The position numbers and the translations under genes were made by a program. The notes under the pieces are model-generated. The model made no database searches, was not told the origin of the DNA, and worked only from the letters and a program-made list of their open reading frames with translations. Shown in pieces: positions 54,520-64,000 of a DNA stretch of 64,000 bases. The stretch spans positions 186,001 through 250,000 of the forward strand of contig NZ_JAIGNP010000003.1 in assembly GCF_019711535.1 (NCBI RefSeq). Direction: 5' to 3'. Source of the stretch: Qipengyuania aestuarii. Its GTDB lineage: Bacteria; Pseudomonadota; Alphaproteobacteria; Sphingomonadales; Sphingomonadaceae. The stretch's first letter is position 1, and every line of letters begins with the position of its first letter.

Positions 54520-54864
54520 ATGGCGCGCGTTACCGTCGAAGATTGTGTAGACAAGGTCCCCAACCGTTTCGATCTCGTCCTGCTGGCTGCCCAGCGGGCT
54601 CGCGAGATTTCCGGCGGTGCGGAGATCACTCTCGAACGCGACCGTGACAAGAATCCGGTCGTTGCCTTGCGCGAGATCGCCGAGCAGACGGTGAAGCCGA
54701 AGGACTTGCAGGAAGCAGCCGTCACCAATCTGCAGAAAATCCTGCCGGATGACGATGACGAGATGGATGAAGTCGGCTCGCTCAGCCAGTCGGCCGAAGC
54801 TCTGCGGATCACAGCATCCGCGCCGGCCCGCTCGACCTCGATCGGGTCCGATTACGAAGGCTGA
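54520..54864 (+). CDS. rpoZ: RNA polymerase omega subunit
   Basis: A 114-residue subunit that stabilises RNA polymerase beta'. [20 protein letters not shown] is diagnostic, with [11 protein letters not shown] and [11 protein letters not shown] following. ATG at 54520 is the family start; an in-frame GTG lies two codons upstream. Followed by a strong terminator. Confidence 0.96.
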   Translation: MARVTVEDCVDKVPNRFDLVLLAAQRAREISGGAEITLERDRDKNPVVALREIAEQTVKPKDLQEAAVTNLQKILPDDDDEMDEVGSLSQSAEALRITASAPARSTSIGSDYEG

Positions 54865-54886
54865 TCTTTACAGCACTGCAATCAAG

Positions 54887-54918
54887 AAAAAGGCCGCTCC
54901 CGATGGGGCGGCCTTTTT
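54887..54918. terminator. Bidirectional terminator between rpoZ and the DUF3072 gene
   Basis: AAAAAGGCCGC and GCGGCCTTTTT arms (54887-54897, 54908-54918) form an 11-bp stem with A and T runs on both sides, serving the two convergent genes. Confidence 0.92.
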
Positions 54919-54931
54919 CGTTGCGGGTGCT

Positions 54932-55165
54932 TCACTGGCCCCGGCCGGTCTTCGCTTGCAGCTGGTCGATACGCTGGGACGCTTCGGCCTTGGTCAGTTC
55001 GGGGTCATAGGCTTCGGGATCGCCGGCCTCTTCCGACAGGGTCTTTAGGTAGCTGGCCTGCGCGCCGGTCATACGCTCATCCCCGGTAGCCCAGTTCTCG
55101 GGATCTTTTTCGGCGTTCGGTACGGGATCGGACTTGGGGTGTTCGTTCGGCATGGTAGCAGTCAT
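54932..55165 (-). CDS. DUF3072 protein
   Basis: A 77-residue acidic protein with the DUF3072 pattern DPENWATGDERMTGAQASYL and LTKAEASQRIDQLQ. Function unknown; homologues are small and possibly stress related. Confidence 0.85.
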   Translation of the reverse strand: MTATMPNEHPKSDPVPNAEKDPENWATGDERMTGAQASYLKTLSEEAGDPEAYDPELTKAEASQRIDQLQAKTGRGQ

Positions 55166-55233
55166 GATGCATGTCTCCTTTGCCGTACTAACGTCTGCGT
55201 TCTATTTATGTTCCGCGATCAAGCCGAGGCGTC

Positions 55234-56025
55234 CTAATCCCTGAACGGCAGCAGCAGGCTCCAGCCCAGCCGGTGGGGGCGTTCGTCCTGATAGGCCTGC
55301 AGCCCGATCTCGATCCCGTCCTGCCCTTTGGCAGCATCGCCGACGTAGGTGCCGAAAAGCCTGTCCCAGCCTGACAGTAGCGTCCCGTAATTGCTGTCGG
55401 TCTCGCGGCGGAAGGACGAATGGTGGATCCTGTGCATGTCGGGCGTGACGAGCACTGATCGGAAAGGTCGCTCTACGCCCCCGGGGAGCGAGAAATTGGC
55501 GTGGGTGAAGAGCGTGGCGATGTTGAACACCACTTCGAACAGGAACACCCCGAGCACCGGCAGACCCAGCATTGCGACGACCGCCATCTTGAACAGCATG
55601 CTGAGCCCGATTTCCAGCGGGTGAAAGCGTGCTGCGGTGGTGACGTCGAACGACGGGTCCGCATGATGGACCTTGTGCAAGCGCCACAGGAGCGGCACCC
55701 GGTGGGTTGCCCAGTGCTGAAGATAAAGCGCCAGATCGAGCGCGACGATCGCAGTGATGACACCGGCCCATGGCGGAAGAGGTACCCAGTTGAAAAGACC
55801 CCATCCCCTTTCTGCCGCCAGTGCGGCCGTGCCCACCATCAACAGTGGCACCGCCAGGCGGACCAACAGCGTATCGATCCCGAATAGCAGAAGATTGGTT
55901 ACCCAGCGCCGTCCCCGCAACGGCGTGCGCTTTGGCGACACGAATTCGATCAGCGCGAAAAGGCCGAAGACTGCGGCAACAACGCCAAAGCCGACAAATT
56001 CTGCGGAAGGACCGATGGTATCCAT
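55234..56025 (-). CDS. Sterol desaturase/fatty acid hydroxylase family membrane protein
   Basis: A 263-residue membrane di-iron enzyme. The ATG at 56025 begins MDTIGPSAEFVGFG with AAGG just upstream; starts at 56100 or 56109 are possible but have no ribosome site. His clusters for iron: LQHWATHR, LHKVHHAD and MHRIHHSS, with HPLEI between. The substrate could be a carotenoid, sterol-like lipid or fatty acid. Confidence 0.88.
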   Translation of the reverse strand: MDTIGPSAEFVGFGVVAAVFGLFALIEFVSPKRTPLRGRRWVTNLLLFGIDTLLVRLAVPLLMVGTAALAAERGWGLFNWVPLPPWAGVITAIVALDLALYLQHWATHRVPLLWRLHKVHHADPSFDVTTAARFHPLEIGLSMLFKMAVVAMLGLPVLGVFLFEVVFNIATLFTHANFSLPGGVERPFRSVLVTPDMHRIHHSSFRRETDSNYGTLLSGWDRLFGTYVGDAAKGQDGIEIGLQAYQDERPHRLGWSLLLPFRD

Positions 56026-56130
56026 CACCTTATTATTCGCAAGCCGCGAATGGAACTGCAAGAGATAAGCAGAATAATTGGTCTTGAGCGGCAGTTCCAT
56101 TAAGGGCATTCAAGTCGCAAGGGGGTCTCG

Positions 56131-57279
56131 ATGAGCGATTTTGGTGATGCGTTGGGCACGGCAGTGGAAGGCGGACTTTTCGCCAAGGCGATCGACGACC
56201 GGACACGCGACGAACATCTTGAAGACGGGCATTTCGCCGAAGGAGCGTGCCTCAATTGCGGCACCGAGCTGATCGGTTCGCACTGCCACAGCTGCGGCCA
56301 GAAAGCGCATCTCCACCGCACGATCGGCGCATTCATGCACGATCTCCTCCATGGCGCGCTGCATTTCGAAGGCAAGACCTGGAAGACGCTGCCCAAGCTC
56401 GCGCTTAAACCCGGGGAGCTTACGCGGCGCTATATCGAAGGCGAACGGGCGCGGTTCGTGTCGCCGATGGCTTTGTTCCTCTTCACGGTCTTCCTCATGT
56501 TCGCGGTGTTCCAGGTGGTCGGACTTACGGCCCCGACGAATATTCTGACCGATGCGAGCATCGCCAATACCTTTGGTGAGATCGAGGAGAGGATGGCGAG
56601 CGATCGCGACGACATGCGGATCAGGTTGTCGGAGACATCTGCGGAGCTGGCAGAACTTACCGAGGAAAGGTCGACGGCCAGCGAGGCGGAACTTGCTGGA
56701 TTGGAGGAGGACATAGCTTCCGCCGAGGAAGAGCGGGCCGAACTCGAAGATGAACTCGCCACCACCGAGCGCAACCTCGCCGAATTTCACGATCTGCGTG
56801 AACGCGACATCGTGAAAGTGAACACCAGCGTCACCGACATCAAGACCGACATCGCCTTCATCGACAAGGTGATCGAGAAATGGAACAGCAATCCCGGCCT
56901 GATGCTCTACAAGCTGCAGGCGAACGGCTACAAATTCAGCTGGTTGCTGATCCCTATCTCGATACCGTTCGTATGGCTGCTGTTTCTATGGAAGCCGGGC
57001 TATCGCGCCTACGACCACGCGATCTTCGTGACCTATTCGATCGCGTTCATGTCGCTGTTCTTCATCGTGCTGTCGCTGCTGATAAAGGCAGGTGCGCCCG
57101 GATGGATCCGGGCGACCCTGTTTACCTTCGTTCCGCCTATTCACATCTACAAGCAGTTGCGCGGCGCTTATTCGCTTTCGCGTTTTTCCGCGTTCTGGCG
57201 GCTTGCCGTGTTGCTGATCTTCATCAACATCGTGGCCATCCTGTTTCTGAACTTGCTGCTGGTGATCGGCGCGTTCTGA
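56131..57279 (+). CDS. DUF3667 membrane protein with zinc ribbon and coiled coil
   Basis: A 382-residue protein. An N-terminal ribbon (ACLNCGTELIGSHCHSCGQK, CXXC...CXXC) gives the DUF3667 family. A first helix (MALFLFTVFLMFAVFQVVGL) is followed by a long acidic coiled coil at about residues 150-240 (EEDIASAEEERAELEDELAT) and four C-terminal helices. GGGG precedes the ATG. Function unknown; the coiled-coil insert is unusually long. Confidence 0.85.
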   Translation: MSDFGDALGTAVEGGLFAKAIDDRTRDEHLEDGHFAEGACLNCGTELIGSHCHSCGQKAHLHRTIGAFMHDLLHGALHFEGKTWKTLPKLALKPGELTRRYIEGERARFVSPMALFLFTVFLMFAVFQVVGLTAPTNILTDASIANTFGEIEERMASDRDDMRIRLSETSAELAELTEERSTASEAELAGLEEDIASAEEERAELEDELATTERNLAEFHDLRERDIVKVNTSVTDIKTDIAFIDKVIEKWNSNPGLMLYKLQANGYKFSWLLIPISIPFVWLLFLWKPGYRAYDHAIFVTYSIAFMSLFFIVLSLLIKAGAPGWIRATLFTFVPPIHIYKQLRGAYSLSRFSAFWRLAVLLIFINIVAILFLNLLLVIGAF

Positions 57280-57280
57280 C

Positions 57281-57580
57281 TTAACTCTCAGCGTCTGCCT
57301 GATCACGGTTCAGTTCGTCGCCCAGAATGGGTGCCGGGCCGGGAGTTTCCTTGTCGCCTTCCTCGATATTGCGCTCGAGATTGGCGGCTCCCTCGCTGAC
57401 TGCGCCGGCAGCCTTTTTCGTGCCGTCTTCGATCACTTCGCCCACTACGGCGGCATTGGCCTCGATATCGTCACCGGCAAGTTCCGCGGTCTTGGACGCA
57501 TCGGCCTGGGTCTGTTCGGAACAGGCAGCAAGGCCGGTCAGCGTGGCAGCGGCAAGTGCAGTGGCAATCAGGCGTTTCAT
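57281..57580 (-). CDS. Small acidic lipoprotein
   Basis: A 99-residue lipoprotein (lipobox LTGLAACSEQ) with a helical, Ala/Glu/Lys-rich mature part (GTKKAAGAVSEGAANLERNI) reminiscent of entericidin-like envelope stress proteins. It converges with the DUF3667 gene. Confidence 0.72.
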   Translation of the reverse strand: MKRLIATALAAATLTGLAACSEQTQADASKTAELAGDDIEANAAVVGEVIEDGTKKAAGAVSEGAANLERNIEEGDKETPGPAPILGDELNRDQADAES

Positions 57581-57636
57581 AGTCGTATCCTCATGAAGTG
57601 GCGCGTTCGGCGCCTCTGGGTATGGGTGGACAACGC

Positions 57637-57671
57637 AAAAAGGGCGCCGACGGTTTCCCGTGCGGCGCCCT
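57637..57671 (-). terminator. Rho-independent terminator of ftsH
   Basis: AGGGCGCCG (57641-57649) pairs with CGGCGCCCT (57663-57671); on the minus strand the stem is followed by a TTTTT run. It starts about 20 bp after the ftsH stop. Confidence 0.9.
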
Positions 57672-57691
57672 GATTTCTTCAGCGCTGGCGT

Positions 57692-59662
<1,971 letters not shown>

Positions 59663-59752
59663 TGCAGGGCAATCCTTTCCTATGGGATGGAATGTAGGCG
59701 CGCGGGGCTGAATGGCAAGTTTAGCAGGTCTGCGATTTGCGCTTATTTCCGA

Positions 59753-60436
59753 TTACGCTGATCGCCTGGCAAGCGGGGAGTAATCGTATGGCTCCTTCAA
59801 CGCCATGCCGCCGCCACTCTCGCCATCGTCATCCGACGTATAATAATAGTAGGTGCCGCCGCCCACCGCGGCCACAGCCAGCAGCAGTGCAGCCAGCATG
59901 ACCAGCCCGTCGCGCACGATCAGTGCAAGCCCGATCGTGGCGATGGCAAGCATGGGCGCCGAACTGGCAAAGGGCAGGACTTCAAGCGGCGGAACGGTGA
60001 TGCACAGGATAATGACGGCGAGTGCGGCCAGCCTGATCCAGATACCTTTGGTGAGCGGTTCGAGCCGGTCGCGGCTATGATCATCCAGCCAGCGTGCGGT
60101 CCCACGCAGCTTCGTGATGGCCTTGTGAAGCTTCTTCGATTCCACGGCCCGGTTCTGGATGAAGCGCGGCATCCAGACGTGATCCTTGCCCAGCAGCAAC
60201 TGCACCGCAACAAGCGCAATGACGCTGGCGAGGAAGGTGGGAACGCCGGGGATCGCCCCAACGGGCGTGAGTTCGAGCAATGCCGGAAGCATGATGAATG
60301 GGCCGAAGCTGCGCTTGCCGAAATCATCGAGGACATCGGCCACGCGGACGCTGTCGCCCTTGGCCGCCAGATCGTCGAGTTCGCCGATCACATCCTCGAC
60401 GCTTTCGGGCTCCTTGCCCGATCTATCGTGGCTCAT
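59753..60436 (-). CDS. ExoD-family membrane protein
   Basis: A 227-residue protein of the ExoD (exopolysaccharide synthesis) family: RSFGPFIMLPALLELTPVGA, IPGVPTFLASVIALVAVQLL, MPRFIQNRAV, and three C-terminal helices. The family was linked to exopolysaccharide and alkaline tolerance in Sinorhizobium; its molecular role is unclear. A short acidic tail (YYYYTSDDDGESGGG) is peculiar. Confidence 0.87.
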   Translation of the reverse strand: MSHDRSGKEPESVEDVIGELDDLAAKGDSVRVADVLDDFGKRSFGPFIMLPALLELTPVGAIPGVPTFLASVIALVAVQLLLGKDHVWMPRFIQNRAVESKKLHKAITKLRGTARWLDDHSRDRLEPLTKGIWIRLAALAVIILCITVPPLEVLPFASSAPMLAIATIGLALIVRDGLVMLAALLLAVAAVGGGTYYYYTSDDDGESGGGMALKEPYDYSPLARRSA

Positions 60437-60487
60437 GCACTCTCCCCTTCGCCCCGCAACGCACGAGCAGGGCGCAGGGGTGCAGGA

Positions 60488-60940
60488 TCAGGCCGCGCTT
60501 TTCTTCAGCAAAGCCGAGCGTTCGCAGCGGCATACGACTTCGCCGCGCTGGTTCACCGCCTCGTGCAGGAACGTGACGATACCGGTTTCGGGGCGCGACT
60601 TGCTTTCGCGCAGGCCGATGACCTCGCTCGTCGCATGCAGCGTATCGCCGATGAAGACGGGCTTGGGCATGACCAGCTTGTCATAACCGAGATTGGCCAC
60701 CAGCGTGCCGAGCGTGGTGTCACCCACGCTCAGTCCGACCATCAGCGAGAAGGTGAAAGTCCCGTTGACGAGGATCTGACCGAACTCGCTTTCCTTTGCC
60801 GCTTCCGCATCGAGGTGGAGCGGCTGCGGATTGTGGGTCATCACGGTGAAGAAGAGGTTGTCCGCCTCGGTCACCGTCCGCCGGATTTCGTGGGTCAGCT
60901 TGTCGCCGACCTGCCACTCGTCGAAGAACTTGCCCGCCAT
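60488..60940 (-). CDS. MaoC-family hot-dog dehydratase
   Basis: A 150-residue (R)-enoyl-CoA hydratase-like protein. The ATG at 60940 overlaps the ALDH stop. The hot-dog signature has [20 protein letters not shown] with the catalytic Asp/His region shifted to NPQPLH, then [16 protein letters not shown]. Probably acts on an acyl-CoA intermediate of the pathway shared with the ALDH and CaiB genes. Confidence 0.9.
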   Translation of the reverse strand: MAGKFFDEWQVGDKLTHEIRRTVTEADNLFFTVMTHNPQPLHLDAEAAKESEFGQILVNGTFTFSLMVGLSVGDTTLGTLVANLGYDKLVMPKPVFIGDTLHATSEVIGLRESKSRPETGIVTFLHEAVNQRGEVVCRCERSALLKKSAA

Positions 60941-62358
60941 CAGCCGTGGCCCATCACGGCCTTGACCTCGAGGAAGTCGTGGAAGCCCCACTCGCCCCAT
61001 TCGCGGCCATTGCCCGACTTCTTGTAACCACCGAAGGCGGCGTTCATGTCGTGGGCGCCGTTGATCGTCACCCGGCCGGCGCGAATACGCTTGGCGAGGC
61101 TGCGGGCGGTGTCGATATCCTCGCCCATGATCGTGCTGGCCAGGCCATATTCGGTGTCGTTCGCGATGCGCACGGCATCGTCGTAATCGTCGTAGCCGAG
61201 AATGCAGAGCACCGGGCCGAAGATTTCCTCGCGCGCGATGGTCATATCATTCTGGACGTCGGCGAAGACGGTCGGCTTGACATAGTGACCCGTTTCGAGG
61301 CCCTCAGGCTTGCCGGGACCACCGGCAACGAGCGTGGCGCCTTCCTCAATGCCCTTATTGATCAGGCCTTGGATCTTGTCCCATTGCGCCTTCGAGACAA
61401 CCGGGCCGATGGCCGCATTACCCTTGGGATCACCGGGCATGACGCCTTCCGCCGCTTCCTTGGCCACGGTCTTGGCTTCCTCCATGCGTGCGTGCGGCAC
61501 GAGCATGCGACTGGGCGCAGTACAGGTCTGACCCGAATTGCCCATCATGGAAACCGTGCCCCTCGCCACCGATTTCGCAAAGGCGCCATCGTCGAGCACG
61601 ATATTGGGGCTCTTTCCACCCAGTTCCTGGGCCACGCGCTTGACCGTATCTGCCGCATTCTTGGCAATGAGAACGCCTGCGCGGGTCGAACCGGTAAAGC
61701 TGACCATGTCGATATCCGGATGCCCGCTGATGGCTTCGCCCACGCCCGGCCCGTCGCCATTCACAAGGTTGAACACACCCGCCGGCACGCCAGCCGCATG
61801 CATGATCTCAGCGAAGATATAGCCGTTGAACGGGGCGATCTCGGTCGGCTTGAGCACCATGGTGTTGCCTGTCGCCAGCGCCGGGAACACCTTGCAGGCG
61901 ATCTGGTTGAGCGGCCAGTTCCATGGGGTGATCATTCCGACCACACCGATCGGCTCCCACACGTGCAGCGTTTGCCCATCCTGTCGTTCGAAGGCGAAAT
62001 CCTCGAGCACCTCGATCGTCTTCTGGCAATGTCCTGCCAGCATGCCGACGTGGGGGCCGCTGGCGAGGCTCATCGGGGCGCCCATCTCATCACTGACCGC
62101 GAGAGCGAGTTCTTCCGTGCGATTCTCGATCTCGGCCTGAATTGCGCGCAGCAGGGTCAGACGTTCTTCTCGCGTCGTCTGGCTGAAGCTTTCGAAGGCC
62201 CTGCGTGCCGCGGCGACAGCCTTGTCGACATCCGCCTTGGTCCCGAAACTGATGTGGCCGATTGTCTCTTCAGTTGCAGGATTTTCTACCGGCTGCGTGT
62301 TTTCGGTGACCGGATCGACCCATTGGCCATCGATGTAGAATTTGGTGCATTCGCGCAT
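60940..62358 (-). CDS. Aldehyde dehydrogenase
   Basis: A 472-residue NAD(P)+-dependent ALDH. Motifs: [27 protein letters not shown], catalytic Glu loop [11 protein letters not shown], catalytic Cys in [12 protein letters not shown], and EEIFGPVLC. Typical length. It overlaps the MaoC gene and follows the CaiB/BaiF gene by 27 bp, forming a likely acyl-CoA catabolic operon; substrate unknown. Confidence 0.93.
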   Translation of the reverse strand: MRECTKFYIDGQWVDPVTENTQPVENPATEETIGHISFGTKADVDKAVAAARRAFESFSQTTREERLTLLRAIQAEIENRTEELALAVSDEMGAPMSLASGPHVGMLAGHCQKTIEVLEDFAFERQDGQTLHVWEPIGVVGMITPWNWPLNQIACKVFPALATGNTMVLKPTEIAPFNGYIFAEIMHAAGVPAGVFNLVNGDGPGVGEAISGHPDIDMVSFTGSTRAGVLIAKNAADTVKRVAQELGGKSPNIVLDDGAFAKSVARGTVSMMGNSGQTCTAPSRMLVPHARMEEAKTVAKEAAEGVMPGDPKGNAAIGPVVSKAQWDKIQGLINKGIEEGATLVAGGPGKPEGLETGHYVKPTVFADVQNDMTIAREEIFGPVLCILGYDDYDDAVRIANDTEYGLASTIMGEDIDTARSLAKRIRAGRVTINGAHDMNAAFGGYKKSGNGREWGEWGFHDFLEVKAVMGHG

Positions 62359-62385
62359 GGAACGTCTCTCCTTTGGACCGCGTCA

Positions 62386-63462
62386 TTAGCCATTTGACGC
62401 CCAGCGCGCCACCACCTCCTCGCCATCTTGCGCACTGTCGCGGATTGCGCCGGGTGTGCGCCCAAACCGCGGGGCAGGCGCCGCCTGAGGACGCCCTCCG
62501 TGTTCCAAATAGGATCCCCGCGCTTTCATGTGGGGGTGATCCTTCGCCTCGTCCAGCGGAACGACCGGGGCGAAACAGGCGTCGGTTCCTTCGAGCAGAG
62601 CGATCCACTGCGCCTGCGTCTTGGTCTCGAACAGCGCCGCCAGCTTTTCGGTGTAGGCGTCCCAGTTCGCGGGATTGAGTTGCCCGTCGGCCAATTCCTT
62701 TGGTGCATCGGACCGCGCGAGCAATTCTGCGTAGAACTGCGGCTCAATGGCGCCGACAGTGATTTCCTTTCCATCGAGGCAAGCATAGCAGCGATAAAAA
62801 TGGGCCGCCCCTCCCAGCAGGCCGGCGCCGCGCTCGGTGGTGCGAAGCGCGCTGTGCGGTTGGCCATGAAAAAAGGTCATGAGGTTGGTCACGCCATCGA
62901 CAATGGCCGCATCAATCACCTGGCCTCGGCCGCTTCGTTCGCGTTCATACAGCGCGGCCATAATGCCGAACGCGCAATACATCGATCCTCCACCGAAATC
63001 GCCCACGAGATTTTGCGGCGGGATCGGCAGTTCTCCCTTCGCGCCGATGCTGTCGAGCGCGCCGGTAATCGCGATGTAATTGAGATCATGCCCTGCCGCC
63101 AGCGCCAATGGGCCTTCCTGTCCCCAGCCGGTCATGCGGGCATATATGAGGCGTGGATTGGCAGACAGCATCTCGTCAGGTCCAAGCCCCAGACGCTCCA
63201 TCACCCCGGGCCGGTAGCCTTCAAGAAGCACATCGGCGTGAGCGAGAGCTTTTCCGACGAATGCCTTACCCGCATCGCTCTTGAGATCCACCTCGGCTCG
63301 GTGACGCCCCCGCTCCACGACGGGATTCATCGGCCTGTTGCCTGGCCGTTCGATCCGCACGACGTCGGCACCGAGATCGGCCAGCATCATTGCCACATGC
63401 GGCGCGGGGCCGATTCCCTGAAATTCGACGACTCTCAAGCCGGTTAACGGGCCATTATTCAT
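62386..63462 (-). CDS. CaiB/BaiF-family CoA-transferase (alpha-methylacyl-CoA racemase-like)
   Basis: A 358-residue class III CoA-transferase family enzyme: LRVVEFQGIGPAPHVAMMLA, DLGADVVRIERPGNRPMN, LLEGYRPGVMERLGLG, and the catalytic Asp in VGDFGGGSMY. The sequence is closest in pattern to alpha-methylacyl-CoA racemases. With ALDH and MaoC it suggests degradation of a branched or steroid-like acid. Confidence 0.9.
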   Translation of the reverse strand: MNNGPLTGLRVVEFQGIGPAPHVAMMLADLGADVVRIERPGNRPMNPVVERGRHRAEVDLKSDAGKAFVGKALAHADVLLEGYRPGVMERLGLGPDEMLSANPRLIYARMTGWGQEGPLALAAGHDLNYIAITGALDSIGAKGELPIPPQNLVGDFGGGSMYCAFGIMAALYERERSGRGQVIDAAIVDGVTNLMTFFHGQPHSALRTTERGAGLLGGAAHFYRCYACLDGKEITVGAIEPQFYAELLARSDAPKELADGQLNPANWDAYTEKLAALFETKTQAQWIALLEGTDACFAPVVPLDEAKDHPHMKARGSYLEHGGRPQAAPAPRFGRTPGAIRDSAQDGEEVVARWASNG

Positions 63463-63619
63463 TCTTCATCTCCCTTTTTATTATATTTTCTGATAACTTT
63501 AGACCGGTGAAAAAAAGCGTTCGTCGAAAAAGTTAATGCAAAGACTTGCATATGACCCCACTTTTGGTTCAAAGAACAAGTATTACCCCCTATCCGTAAG
63601 TCCCCGTGGAGAATTCACT

Positions 63620-63931
63620 GTGCCCCTGAACATTGCGATAGCTGAGATGGAGGAAAACGCGGGAAACGCGGTGACCTTGCTCAAATCTATGGCGAATGTG
63701 TCGCGCTTACTCATCCTTTGTCATTTGGCAAAAGGAGAGATAACGGTGGGAGAATTGGTCAACCTGGTCGATCTTTCACAATCCGCTTTGTCGCAGCATC
63801 TTTCGGTTTTGCGCCGTGAAGGTCTCGTCACTACGCGGCGGAGTTCACAGTTCATTTACTATTCCCTCGCGAGCGAGGATGTCAAAGCAGTCATTCGCAC
63901 TCTTTACGATCGTTTCTGTGTACCCGCCTGA
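63620..63931 (+). CDS. ArsR/SmtB-family repressor, SqrR/BigR-like persulfide sensor
   Basis: A 103-residue winged-helix repressor from a GTG at 63620 (GGAG 10-14 nt upstream); an ATG at 63536 would add 28 unsupported residues. DNA-binding region: ITVGELVNLVDLSQSALSQH, LSVLRREGLVTTRRSSQFIY. Cys34 (LLILCHL) and Cys100 (DRFCVPA) are 66 apart, exactly as in SqrR (Cys41/Cys107) and BigR (Cys42/Cys108), whose cysteines form a polysulfide bridge on sulfide stress. Target genes lie outside the window or are divergent. Confidence 0.87.
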   Translation: MPLNIAIAEMEENAGNAVTLLKSMANVSRLLILCHLAKGEITVGELVNLVDLSQSALSQHLSVLRREGLVTTRRSSQFIYYSLASEDVKAVIRTLYDRFCVPA

Positions 63932-64000
63932 CACGTCAGCCTACTGTTAAATTGCCAGCGCAATAAATACGGGCGCGTTCTTCACCAATTGGTAGGGCGC

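Noticed and set aside
60946..62397. Plus-strand open frame of 483 codons
   Set aside because: Exact shadow of the aldehyde dehydrogenase; no family motifs.

Overview
The window looks like chromosome of a Sphingomonadales alphaproteobacterium, most likely of the Erythrobacteraceae. This is inferred from high-GC codon use and from the core genes (UPF0262, a CC_3515-like secreted protein, DnaB, rpoZ, DUF3072, FtsH, galE, a 41-residue bL36). No rRNA, tRNA, CRISPR array, transposase or integrase was recognised.

Positions 1-35188 form a metal-resistance and metal-homeostasis region. On the plus strand it opens with the 3' part of a CzcA-type RND pump, a SpoIIAA-like protein, a six-helix CDF-like transporter, a broken CDF C-terminal half, and a two-gene operon of a catabolic-type acetolactate synthase and an aldehyde dehydrogenase. 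Next come a MerR-type (CadR/PbrR/ZntR-like) regulator with a perfect operator facing a second CDF-like transporter, and a cytochrome c-FTR1 iron permease behind a Fur-like box. A long minus-strand cluster (26064 down to 9812) holds an APC permease, a K+-channel-like protein, a DUF305 protein, lipoproteins, an MBL-rhodanese enzyme, CusCBA, a CusF-like lipoprotein, a multicopper oxidase, a copper P-type ATPase and an uncharacterised membrane protein. DUF5676, DUF411 and methyltransferase genes follow. A plus-strand cluster then carries a cnrYXH-like trans-envelope sigma-factor cassette, copAB, and accessory periplasmic and membrane proteins.

Positions 35189-42600 are a patchwork hot spot. The metal region stops at a comM/yifB gene that has lost its N-terminal ~210 codons. 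The last 129 bp of comM occur again 2.3 kb downstream, with only three differences, all synonymous. A short remnant of another local gene lies beside that second copy. Between and after these scars sit small accessory modules: a hydrolase lipoprotein, a four-helix membrane protein with a divergent MarR regulator, a second MarR regulator with a double palindromic operator facing a serine hydrolase, and a DUF1835 protein.

From about 42.6 kb to the end the content is ordinary core genome: HxlR regulator, HAD phosphatase, bL36, GalE, M14 and S66 peptidases, cytidine deaminase, a degenerate GH25 protein, UPF0262, DnaB, a PLD-type enzyme, RNA polymerase omega, a sterol-desaturase-family protein, FtsH, ExoD, and an ALDH/MaoC/CaiB acyl-CoA cluster. 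At the right edge is an ArsR-family repressor with the cysteine spacing of the persulfide sensors SqrR and BigR.

The most notable signals are three. The cnrYXH-like cassette keeps all five CnrX metal ligands at the exact spacing but sits next to copper genes. The comM scars mark an island-insertion hot spot. Several regulator-operator pairs can be read directly from the sequence. All assignments come from reading motifs; no database search was possible.
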